From: Ruminococcus sp.
GTDB taxonomy: Bacteria > Bacillota > Clostridia > Oscillospirales > Ruminococcaceae
Direction of reading: 5' to 3'
NCBI GenBank assembly: GCA_019417865.1
Contig: DYCW01000070.1
Span: forward strand, 1 to 9,543
DNA: 9,543 nt
The notes under the pieces are model-generated. The model did not search any database. It saw nothing but the letters and a program-made list of their open reading frames with translations, and was not told the DNA's origin. A program made the translations under genes and the position numbers. Of the stretch, positions 1-6,564 are shown one piece after another (within the stretch, counting starts at the first letter, position 1; each line of letters begins with the position of its first letter).

Positions 1-2
1 AA

Positions 3-383
3 TATATCTGGACACAATGTCATTTCAGAAATGGTTCGCTGATGCTGTCTGTTGCGGATATTCCGCTATTTGGATTTCACTTTACCGGAATTATCGGCGT
101 AGTTCTGATAAACGGAAAAGAGCATAGAATTGCCACTTATCTGGGTGCTAAAATAAAGCATATGGGTAAGGATTCCATTACTGTAAAGCAGGGAGATTAT
201 CAGCTGACTGCAAAGTTGCTCCGAAAAAATGCACAACCTCTTGCTGCACCCAATCATGGCAAAATGAATCGAACCATTCATGAAAGTGCCTCCTGCAAGG
301 CATACTATCAGTTTTTATACAAGGATAAAGTTCTGTTTGAATTTAACAACGACAGAGCAAGCTTTGAGTTTGAGTACAAATAG
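3..383 (+). CDS. Tocopherol cyclase family protein, C-terminal part (5' end outside the window)
   Basis: The frame is open from the first complete codon (position 3) to TAG at 381-383, so the gene starts upstream of the window. The visible 126 residues begin YIWTQCHFRNG and continue with SVADIPLFGFHFTGIIGV, ATYLGAKI, then NRTIHESASCKAYYQF and a final DRASFEFEY. From memory this is the pattern of the C-terminal end of bacterial tocopherol-cyclase-like proteins of about 300-330 residues, which end in a beta-rich lipocalin-like fold. The plant enzyme closes the chromanol ring of vitamin E; in Clostridia that activity is not established and the substrate is unknown. I see no membrane segment in this part. 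The ATG at 42 is internal and is not the true start. No clear terminator follows. It points towards the hsd operon, so transcription is convergent with the 171-residue gene. Family assignment is fairly sure, function is not. Confidence 0.8.
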   Translation, partial: YIWTQCHFRNGSLMLSVADIPLFGFHFTGIIGVVLINGKEHRIATYLGAKIKHMGKDSITVKQGDYQLTAKLLRKNAQPLAAPNHGKMNRTIHESASCKAYYQFLYKDKVLFEFNNDRASFEFEYK

Positions 384-385
384 AA

Positions 386-463
386 AAAGGGGCTGTAAAA
401 GATGAAATAACTTTGCTGAAAGTAATACTGTTTGCCTTTATGGAAAACGGATATGAATCCTTA
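386..463 (+). pseudogene. Fragment of an IS1182-type transposase (N-terminal motif only)
   Basis: Directly after the tocopherol-cyclase stop codon, another frame reads KGAVKDEITLLKVILFAFME followed by NGYESLR. The run LLKVILFAFMENGY-SLR closely resembles the N-terminal motif of IS1182-type transposases as I remember them (LLKV-LFA-ME-x-YxSxR, then IEK-CR-x-D). The resemblance stops abruptly near 461-465, at TTAAGGCAACACCGCATAA. The frame then runs on without recognisable content to TGA at 533-535. The piece has no plausible start and almost none of the protein, so it can only be a relic. It implies that a transposon once lay between the cyclase gene and the defence operon. The call rests on about 25 residues and could be chance. 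Confidence 0.4.
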
Positions 464-487
464 AGGCAACACCGCATAAAATGCCTT
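463..487. repeat. Small inverted repeat at the transposase-fragment junction
   Basis: AAGGCA (463-468) and TGCCTT (482-487) form a 6-bp stem with a 13-base loop, exactly where the transposase-like reading frame loses its similarity. It could be part of an element end or a weak hairpin between two convergent genes. There is no U-tract, so I do not call it a terminator. Confidence 0.25.
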
Positions 488-580
488 CTACAGCACCATG
501 TAAACATCAAGAATGACACACTCCACATGCCTTGACACGTGCGAATTGATTTCAACTTCTCTATTTTCCAAAAAGTTTGT

Positions 581-1096
581 TCACGGTAAAAAGTCGAAAA
601 GGATTCTTTGTTCGTGGTAAGAAGTCCAACGCCTATTATAAAGCAATTCATTCTTCACAACTACACGATTCCTCCCCTGATGAAAGCATTCCCTTAAATA
701 GTCACGTGGCTGATAATAGAAGTCTGTATTATAATTTGAAATCGCATCATCAATCCAAGATGTGAAAACCGTAATAATATTTTTTGCAGAAATCGCCTCA
801 AAAGAATCCTCTATTAAACGTTCATATACCGCCCCAATTGTCCAATAGTCCGGAACTGTGTATTTGCACGTTGCAACATTATCAAAGTCTCCTTTTGGTA
901 TATCAAGCAGTTCAATATATCTGTCTGCAACCGCATCGATTACTTCACAGTGTAAAATGTCAGCATTTCGATAAATACGATCTATCACTTTTTCGCCAAG
1001 AATTTCTGCAATATAGCTTCGTTTTTGATGACATTTTCTACCGATGAACTCAATCAAACTGCATGTGTAGAATAAAGCAGAATTATTTTTATTCAT
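581..1096 (-). CDS. Conserved hypothetical protein, 171 residues, partner of the DUF3990 gene
   Basis: The protein begins MNKNNSALFYTCSLIEFIGR and is mostly helical, soluble and without a signal peptide. Recognisable conserved blocks are CSLIEFIGRK (about 12-21), KYTVPDYWTIGAVYERLIED (about 78-97) and SWIDDAISNYNTDFYYQPRD (about 112-131). I remember this pattern from unnamed clostridial proteins encoded beside DUF3990 genes, but I know no function. The ATG at 1096 lies inside the end of the upstream DUF3990 reading frame, overlapping by 8 bases (ATGAATAA context), so translation was probably coupled. The tail after GRNRVV looks foreign. One base after the conserved ECF there is an alternative frame reading IRGGIV then TAG (663-661), which is closer to the family's usual ending as I recall it. 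A one-base insertion near 680 may therefore have replaced the last residues with about 30 unrelated ones. It is the last gene of the operon. Confidence 0.65.
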   Translation of the reverse strand: MNKNNSALFYTCSLIEFIGRKCHQKRSYIAEILGEKVIDRIYRNADILHCEVIDAVADRYIELLDIPKGDFDNVATCKYTVPDYWTIGAVYERLIEDSFEAISAKNIITVFTSWIDDAISNYNTDFYYQPRDYLRECFHQGRNRVVVKNELLYNRRWTSYHEQRILFDFLP

Positions 1097-1526
1097 TCAC
1101 TTCGTATCCTTTCAAAAATTCAAGTGTCGTGAGTGCTTTTGCTGTGTGAAAACTGATCTGATGCGTTGGCTTTTTAAATTTAGCAAGTTCCCAGAAAGCT
1201 GCTCTGGAAATTTTGCCGTCAACAAAGTCTTGCTTGTACATAATTGAATATCGTGTCATTTGCCATTGGTCCTTCCACAATATCGTAATCATGTGATTTA
1301 CCAAGACGACAGTTCGCCATAAAATCGAGCCATTCTTCTGTCATTTCAGGAAAAACAAGCATTTTCAATTTTTCGTTTAGTTTGTAAATATATTTGTTTA
1401 TAATACCTGTTCCGGCATAAGGGTACAATAAAAGCCAAAATAGAAGTCCTTGTTGTATTTTGCAATACGAATTTCAGGATATTAAACAATCTGCGTACTT
1501 CCATGATATACAATTATGTTTTGCAT
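1089..1526 (-). pseudogene. DUF3990 family protein (ADP-ribosyltransferase-like toxin candidate), broken by three lesions
   Basis: The gene is readable only by joining three frames. A good ribosome site (AAGGAG, about 1540-1535) precedes ATG at 1526. The N-terminus reads MQNIIVYHGSTQIV, then TAA (1484-1482), then YPEIRIAKYNKDFYFGFYCT. The YHGS and DF-x-FGFYCT motifs are the DUF3990 N-terminus, which resembles ADP-ribosyltransferases. Near 1415-1405 the frame changes: after MPEQ the next frame continues GTGIINKYIYK, LVFPEMTEEWLDFMANCRLG and HDYDIVEGPMANDTIFNYVQ. About ten residues expected between these parts are missing, which suggests a deletion. At 1229-1236 a tandem CTTGCTTG (CAAG twice on the coding strand) shifts the frame again. 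The last part reads DFVDGKISRAAFWELAKFKK, then PTHQISFHTAKALTTLEFLK, stopping at 1089. It lies 44 bases after hsdR and overlaps the next gene. The family match is from memory but runs end to end. No full-length protein can be made. Confidence 0.82.
1229..1236 (-). repeat. 4-bp tandem duplication causing a frameshift
   Basis: The plus strand shows CTTGCTTG, which is CAAGCAAG on the coding strand. With a single copy the reading would be GTA CAA GAC TTT, giving VQDF and joining the two DUF3990 frames without a break. The extra four bases are therefore the simplest explanation of this frameshift. Confidence 0.6.
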
Positions 1527-1570
1527 CAACCACTCTCCTTATCTATTTGCTCTCAAATTACAATATCCTA

Positions 1571-4500
1571 TTATGCCACAACCTGCACCGCATTATTTTT
1601 GATACGTTCAATTGTCTGAATCAACGCCGTTCTTGTTTTTGCATCAAACATCTTAATAAAGCTAAACGGTTTATCAAATGGCGGTTTCATCAGTATTTTT
1701 ACATCTTCAATATAGCCGTTGTTTTCAATATGATTGATAATCTTCAAGATAAATTCAATCTGTCGCTGATTGAGAGAACTGTCATTGATAAAGGTCGAAA
1801 ATGCTGCCATTGCACTTTCATGGTCAAGTTTTGCAATCTTGCGAACGAGCAGACCAAACGGTGTATCACCGTATTCTCGTTTGTAATCCTCGCTGTTGCC
1901 GAGTTCCTGCGTCAGGATTCTTTCCAGTTCCTGATAATCCTCCTGCATCAAAGGGAGATTATGATTCAGCTTGTAGATGACTTCATCGTTCTTATGTTCT
2001 TCTACATAACGATTTACCTTTTTGCGATAATCTTCAAAGTCATATGCTGCATCCAGTGTCTCCCCTTCCCTTTTATTCATGACGGAATCGTCAAGACTCG
2101 TAAAAATTTTCAGGCGATGTACACCATCATTCAGAAATTGCATCAGATCACGCAATTCTTTTCGTACACATTCCAGCGTCAGAATGTCAATATTCTTCCA
2201 GAATGCTTCTGTCTGGATCTCTTTGATCTGTGTCAATTTCTTCTGGATCTGTGGGATTGTCGCTTTCCTTTCCAACGACTGTGCAGTAAGGCAAAGCTGC
2301 TTTTTCAGATACGCCATTGTTGGCAGCTGATCCATATTTGCAAGCATCAGCCCATACATGAAATTATCAAAACGCTTTGCAAATTCATCGGTATCATAGT
2401 TCTGGATAAGCGGAGCGATCTGTTTTTCCAATTCCAGCACATTTAAATCTGACAACGCAGTCCAATTCTCTGGCTTCTTATATTTCTCCACATATTCCGT
2501 TTTTAAGCGTACCGATACCAGATCATAAGATAAATCGCAAACTTCATGATTGCATAAAGTGACAAGTTCAGAACGAAAGTCCTGGTATTCTGCATCTGCA
2601 TAATTGCTATCCTGCATGGCAAAAATCAATCTTGTCTGCTTATAGAATATATTTTCTGTCAGTGATTTGGTTTCTGCGGATTCATATCCATTCTGATGCT
2701 CCCGAAAATACTCAAAGTTTCCGCAATAGTCAAATATCAAAAAGCGACGTTTGTCGGTATATTCTCCGTCAATGCCGTCGATACAGGTCAGATCTTTGCA
2801 AAGTCTTGTTCCTCTGCCGATCATCTGCCAGAACTTCGTTTTTGAACGCACTTTCTTGAAAAACACCAGATTGACACAGCTTGGAACATCTACACCTGTA
2901 TCCATCATATCGACTGAAACAGCAATCACAGGCATATCTTTCTGCTTGAAATCGTCTATGACAGTCTGGGCATAAGTATCCTTGCAGGTGACACGCTGGG
3001 CAAATGTGCCGTTGTATTTCGGATAGAGCTGATTAAACCGTTTTACAATCAATTCCGCATGTGCTTTATTCTGGGCAAAAATAATCGTCTTGCCGAGCTT
3101 ATCGCCGCCTTCTACTTTGATGCCTCGTTCCATTAGATCCTGCAAAACCATATCAACCGTCTTTTCGTTGAATACAAATTGATTCAGCTGTGCAGATGGA
3201 ATAAAATCAGGCATTTGTCCGTCTTCTGTGAAATCTTCCTCATAACGTTCCTTATCTTCATCCGAAAGATCATCGTAAGTAATGCCCTCTTCCAGAAACT
3301 TGGTCTGTACTTCATAATTATAATACGGCACAAGCACATGGTCGGTATAAACAGCGGTTTCATAATCATAGGCATAGGTCGGCACGCCATTTTCTACTTC
3401 AAAAAAGTCATATGTATTCCGGTCAACTTCCGTCTTTGGTGTTGCAGTTAGTCCGACCATGATCGCATCGAAATACTCAAAAATCGCACGGTATTTCTTG
3501 AAGATACTTCTATGGCTTTCGTCTGTGATGATCAGATCAAAATGAGCAGGCGAAAACAGTGGGATGCCGTCTTTTGTTTTGGTGCTGTCGATCGCATTCA
3601 AAATGGTTGGATACGTTGAAAATACAATACGAGCATTTTTATCATCTTTATTGCTGCAAAGATTGCAGAGGGACATATCCGGCAGATAGTTTTTGAAGTC
3701 GTCTTTTGCCTGTTTTACCAGAGCGGTTCTGTCAGCAAGAAACAGAATATTTGTCACATATCCGCCACGGCTCAAAACATCGGTCAGGCTGGAGGCGGTT
3801 CTTGTTTTTCCCGTACCGGTCGCCATAACCAGCAATGCCTTTCTGAATCCTTTTTCGATCTGTTCGCATACGGCACGAATCGCACCTTTCTGATAATAAC
3901 GGTCTGTAATTTTATCATCAATTGCGATATTTTGCAGATTTTTGCGACTATTTCGGCGATTCATCCGTTTTTCCAGATCGTCCCGTGTGAAAAAACCGCT
4001 GACTTTTCGCTGCGGCGAAGTCTGATCGTCCCAGAAATAGGTTTCAAAACCGTTGGTAGTGAACATCATCGGTCTGCGTCCGAACTTTCGTTCTAAGCAG
4101 TCCGCATATAAAACAGCCTGTTTTCTGCCGATATTCGGGTCTTTGCTGGTACGCTTTGCCTCGATCACGGCAAGCGGTAAGCCGTCCTTACCGAAAAGCA
4201 CATAATCCGCATAGCCTTTCTGCCCCAGCACCCCATTCATATCGTTGACTTCGTATTCTTCCCAGACGTTGGCATCTGTTCCGTCAAAGATCCAGCCCAT
4301 AAATTTCAGATCAACGTCAATATATCTTTTTCTTGTCGCAAATTCGGAGATATCCTCAGGTTCAAAGGTACGGGTTTCCTGATGTTCTGCTTTTTTGGCG
4401 GTCAGCTTTGCAGACATCGCCTGAATCTGTTCCTGCAATGCCTTGATCTCGCTGTCTTTTTGTGTCAGGAGAGATTCCTGCTCCTTGATTTTCCTGGTAT

Positions 4501-4939
4501 CTACAACGACCTTTTCAGTCGGAATCAGGGCAGGGTCAAAATGGCGTTCCTCATAGGTTTCGCCATAGCAGTAATCGATCCATTCGATAAATTCAAAGAG
4601 ATTTTCCAGCGAAAGCAAGGCATCCGCCCTGCTGACAGCCTTTTCCGTATGAACGGAGAGATTCCCCAGCTTGATGATATTCGGAAGTTTTGCCCACGTC
4701 CAGCGGTCAACCGCATAGCGGAACGTTTCTTCATGGATCAGCGATTGCAGGTTATTGCGATACGGCTCTACGATAGAATCATCGGCAGAATAGACCCACT
4801 TCACAGCAAGTTCCAGTGCCTTCCGGCAACCGACCGCACACATCGCAGGAGAGGAAGAAAACACTTTTTCTGCTTCGATTGCGGCTTTGGAAAATAATTG
4901 ATAGTCTGGTATTTTGCTTAAAAATTCAAAATTGGTCAT
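1571..4939 (-). CDS. hsdR: Type I restriction enzyme R subunit (translocase and endonuclease)
   Basis: HsdR cuts unmodified DNA after ATP-driven translocation, in complex with HsdM and HsdS. Domains in order (1122 residues from the ATG at 4939): a helical N-terminal region with EKVFSSSPAMCAVGCRKALE (about 25-45) resembling DUF4145; a Lys/Gln-rich probable coiled coil (about 150-190); the PD-(D/E)xK nuclease with YADYVLF (Asp 245) and VIEAKR (Glu 260, Lys 262); the superfamily 2 helicase with MATGTGKT (372-379), DESH (473-476), GLTATPK (about 496-502) and QMIGRGTR (705-712); and a long helical C-terminus like EcoEI R. All catalytic motifs are present and the length is normal. A GTG at 4948 would add three residues, but AAGGAG lies only one base before it; the ATG at 4939 has 10-base spacing, so I prefer it. 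It begins 25 bases after hsdS. Confidence 0.95.
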   Translation of the reverse strand: MTNFEFLSKIPDYQLFSKAAIEAEKVFSSSPAMCAVGCRKALELAVKWVYSADDSIVEPYRNNLQSLIHEETFRYAVDRWTWAKLPNIIKLGNLSVHTEKAVSRADALLSLENLFEFIEWIDYCYGETYEERHFDPALIPTEKVVVDTRKIKEQESLLTQKDSEIKALQEQIQAMSAKLTAKKAEHQETRTFEPEDISEFATRKRYIDVDLKFMGWIFDGTDANVWEEYEVNDMNGVLGQKGYADYVLFGKDGLPLAVIEAKRTSKDPNIGRKQAVLYADCLERKFGRRPMMFTTNGFETYFWDDQTSPQRKVSGFFTRDDLEKRMNRRNSRKNLQNIAIDDKITDRYYQKGAIRAVCEQIEKGFRKALLVMATGTGKTRTASSLTDVLSRGGYVTNILFLADRTALVKQAKDDFKNYLPDMSLCNLCSNKDDKNARIVFSTYPTILNAIDSTKTKDGIPLFSPAHFDLIITDESHRSIFKKYRAIFEYFDAIMVGLTATPKTEVDRNTYDFFEVENGVPTYAYDYETAVYTDHVLVPYYNYEVQTKFLEEGITYDDLSDEDKERYEEDFTEDGQMPDFIPSAQLNQFVFNEKTVDMVLQDLMERGIKVEGGDKLGKTIIFAQNKAHAELIVKRFNQLYPKYNGTFAQRVTCKDTYAQTVIDDFKQKDMPVIAVSVDMMDTGVDVPSCVNLVFFKKVRSKTKFWQMIGRGTRLCKDLTCIDGIDGEYTDKRRFLIFDYCGNFEYFREHQNGYESAETKSLTENIFYKQTRLIFAMQDSNYADAEYQDFRSELVTLCNHEVCDLSYDLVSVRLKTEYVEKYKKPENWTALSDLNVLELEKQIAPLIQNYDTDEFAKRFDNFMYGLMLANMDQLPTMAYLKKQLCLTAQSLERKATIPQIQKKLTQIKEIQTEAFWKNIDILTLECVRKELRDLMQFLNDGVHRLKIFTSLDDSVMNKREGETLDAAYDFEDYRKKVNRYVEEHKNDEVIYKLNHNLPLMQEDYQELERILTQELGNSEDYKREYGDTPFGLLVRKIAKLDHESAMAAFSTFINDSSLNQRQIEFILKIINHIENNGYIEDVKILMKPPFDKPFSFIKMFDAKTRTALIQTIERIKNNAVQVVA

Positions 4940-4964
4940 ATTTTTCACTCTCCTTAGAATGTTT

Positions 4965-6086
4965 CTATCCGAAATATTCCTGCATCAGCGAATCAAACAG
5001 CATCTGAGCCTTTTCCAGTTCTCTCTGCAATACAGCTTTTGATTTGTCGACTTGTTGGACGAAGTCGGCGAATTGGGTTTGGAGGTCGAGGGGTGGAACT
5101 AATAATTTTAATGATTTGATTGAATCAAAGTTCAAACCAGCCTTTACACCAGTTTGATTTTTAGCCTCAAACTGAACTTTTCCTGATTCACTTTCCATAA
5201 AATATGCAACATATAGAGAAACCAATTTTGTTTTATCTAAACGAATACAAGTAAGATGCTGATTAATATATGCTCCATGTTCCGCTATATCTTTAGTAAC
5301 TACACCTGTTCTTCCTAAATCAGCAGTAATGCTGATAAGAAGATCATCTTCTTCCACTCTTGTGCGTTTTGCTTCCATATTATTAGGAGCATTTATGGGC
5401 TGAATATTATCTGTTACTATTCGGCAATCTTTAACATTCTTTATTGTTATAAACCATTCTGAACCGTCTTCAACACAGTATTTTGCCCAACCACGAGAAC
5501 CAGAAGTCAAAAAAGAAATGTAATCATCTAACCGACAAATAGGATAGTTATATTTGTTCGTATATATATCCCCAAACATCTCCACAAATCGGGCTTTTAC
5601 AAGCAGGTCAAGCTTTTCAAGCTGCTGCTTTCGGTGGGTGATGATGGATTTTGCCGTATTTAATCTTTTTACGATTTTCCTTTGTTCTTCTATATTTCTT
5701 TCAGGAATTTGCATTTTCCTCATTGTTGCCTGTGTAAGTTTTTGACGGGTTGCACCATTTACAAGTCCGTCTGTATTATAGAACATCAAAGAATAACATA
5801 AATAATCAACATCTAATCCTGCTTTTGGCTTTAAAACATGTGCATGATTATTTACCCAACACTTCCCTGAAACTCTATAGGCGATTGGACGTTCCTTTGA
5901 GCCAAAATTACCACCATCTTCTGCAAGTAAAACAAGTTCATCGTCAAAAATATAATCTGCGACATAATCTTGTATTCCATTTGCACCATAATAAGGATAA
6001 TCGCCCTTAACTCTATTTGTTGAAGTAATAGGAACTCTCTGAGAATCTAATATATCACAACAATCCTCAATAAGCAACATATTCAT
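4965..6086 (-). CDS. hsdS: Type I restriction-modification specificity subunit S
   Basis: HsdS recognises the two halves of the target and positions two HsdM (and two HsdR) subunits. The 373 residues show the classic layout: target recognition domain 1 (about 1-125, with YPYYGANGIQDYV and LLAEDGGNFGS), a conserved helix (about 128-173, NIEEQRKIVKRL to LVKARFVEMFGD), target recognition domain 2 (about 178-310, with the SGSRGWAKY and ISITADLGRTG motifs), and a second conserved helix (about 320-373, LKLLVPPLDLQTQFADFV to LMQEYFG). The two conserved parts are internal repeats, as expected. The recognition domains look more AT-rich than the helical spacers, which fits exchange of these domains between strains. 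The start is uncertain: the ATG at 6086 follows GGGG by six bases, GTG at 6098 would add four residues, and ATG at 6080 is also possible. The recognition sequence cannot be predicted. Confidence 0.93.
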   Translation of the reverse strand: MNMLLIEDCCDILDSQRVPITSTNRVKGDYPYYGANGIQDYVADYIFDDELVLLAEDGGNFGSKERPIAYRVSGKCWVNNHAHVLKPKAGLDVDYLCYSLMFYNTDGLVNGATRQKLTQATMRKMQIPERNIEEQRKIVKRLNTAKSIITHRKQQLEKLDLLVKARFVEMFGDIYTNKYNYPICRLDDYISFLTSGSRGWAKYCVEDGSEWFITIKNVKDCRIVTDNIQPINAPNNMEAKRTRVEEDDLLISITADLGRTGVVTKDIAEHGAYINQHLTCIRLDKTKLVSLYVAYFMESESGKVQFEAKNQTGVKAGLNFDSIKSLKLLVPPLDLQTQFADFVQQVDKSKAVLQRELEKAQMLFDSLMQEYFG

Positions 6087-6114
6087 TGATGACCCCACAA
6101 ATACAAATTTTTAT

Positions 6115-6348
6115 TTATGTATCTGCTTTTCCCTTCTTTTTATTTTTTATCTGCATCTCCTGCAAAAACAGATTAAAAACATAAAGCGGCGACTGCCCAT
6201 ATAATCCTGTTTCATCGTCTGAATAGCACTCCCCTACTGTCGATTTATAGAATAGATCAAGAGCGTGCATTTCCGAACAATTCATTTTTTCCGCAATCAT
6301 TTTTACAATGACAGGAATATTGGTTGCCCGAACCGTTGCATGACTCAT
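6115..6348 (-). CDS. Small protein, DUF3791-like, second of a pair between hsdM and hsdS
   Basis: The 77-residue product begins MSHATVRATNIPVIVKMIAE, continues MNCSEMHALDLFYKS and GLYGQSPLYVFNLFLQEM, and ends with a Lys-rich tail (KNKKKGKADT). The layout (amphipathic helix, x-ALDLFYKS, then a helix ending in a bulky aromatic/Phe-Leu pattern) resembles the neighbouring DUF3791 protein and small clostridial proteins encoded with DUF3990 genes. I do not know an experimentally shown role. An antitoxin or adaptor role is inference from the DUF3990 pseudogene in the same operon. GGAGG seven bases before the ATG at 6348 is a strong ribosome site and decides this start over the in-frame GTG at 6354. 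It starts 15 bases after the previous gene and ends 28 bases before hsdS. It is intact. Confidence 0.7.
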   Translation of the reverse strand: MSHATVRATNIPVIVKMIAEKMNCSEMHALDLFYKSTVGECYSDDETGLYGQSPLYVFNLFLQEMQIKNKKKGKADT

Positions 6349-6363
6349 TTTCACTCCTCCAAT

Positions 6364-6552
6364 TTACTCAAAATACTGGTCAAAAAACTGCATCAGATAT
6401 TCAAAGCTCATTCCGTGGAGATCTTCGTAATCCTGATTTAACAGATCAATCAGACCCGATTCCTCAAACATCTTATAAACTTCATTTCCTGACTTTCCGA
6501 TGTGTTCTGCATAATATTCCACGCAAAATGAAAGAAACGATATTTTACTCAT
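6364..6552 (-). CDS. DUF3791 family small protein
   Basis: The 62-residue product reads MSKISFLSFCVEYYAEHIGK and continues SGNEVYKMFEESGLIDLL, then YEDLHGMSFEYLMQFFDQYF. The order FCxEYYxxxxxxSGxEVYxxFxxxGxxDxLxxxYExLH-x-x-x-x-x-Y-L corresponds to DUF3791 as I know it: a small helical protein commonly encoded next to DUF3990 genes and suspected to be the antitoxin or immunity partner. The upstream ATG at 6564 touches the hsdM stop codon and would add four residues (MVNR). I prefer 6552 because family members usually begin near MSK-x-x-x-FL, and a weak GGTG lies six bases before it. Its placement directly after hsdM suggests translation coupled to hsdM. It is intact although the DUF3990 gene further down is broken. 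Confidence 0.78.
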   Translation of the reverse strand: MSKISFLSFCVEYYAEHIGKSGNEVYKMFEESGLIDLLNQDYEDLHGMSFEYLMQFFDQYFE

Positions 6553-6564
6553 ACGATTCACCAT

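Noticed and set aside
343..651. Minus-strand open frame of 102 codons between the cyclase and the 171-residue gene
   Set aside because: It overlaps the cyclase end and the transposase-like fragment antisense, has a Cys/Trp-rich unlikely composition, and lacks a ribosome site.
1460..2446. Long open frame on the plus strand (328 codons) opposite the end of hsdR
   Set aside because: It lies antisense to the well-supported hsdR C-terminal part, has an unlikely Phe/Cys/Ile/His-rich composition, and overlaps the DUF3990 start region. It is a shadow frame.
4382..4897. Plus-strand open frame of 171 codons opposite the start of hsdR
   Set aside because: It is antisense to the DUF4145-like and coiled-coil part of HsdR and shows no family features.
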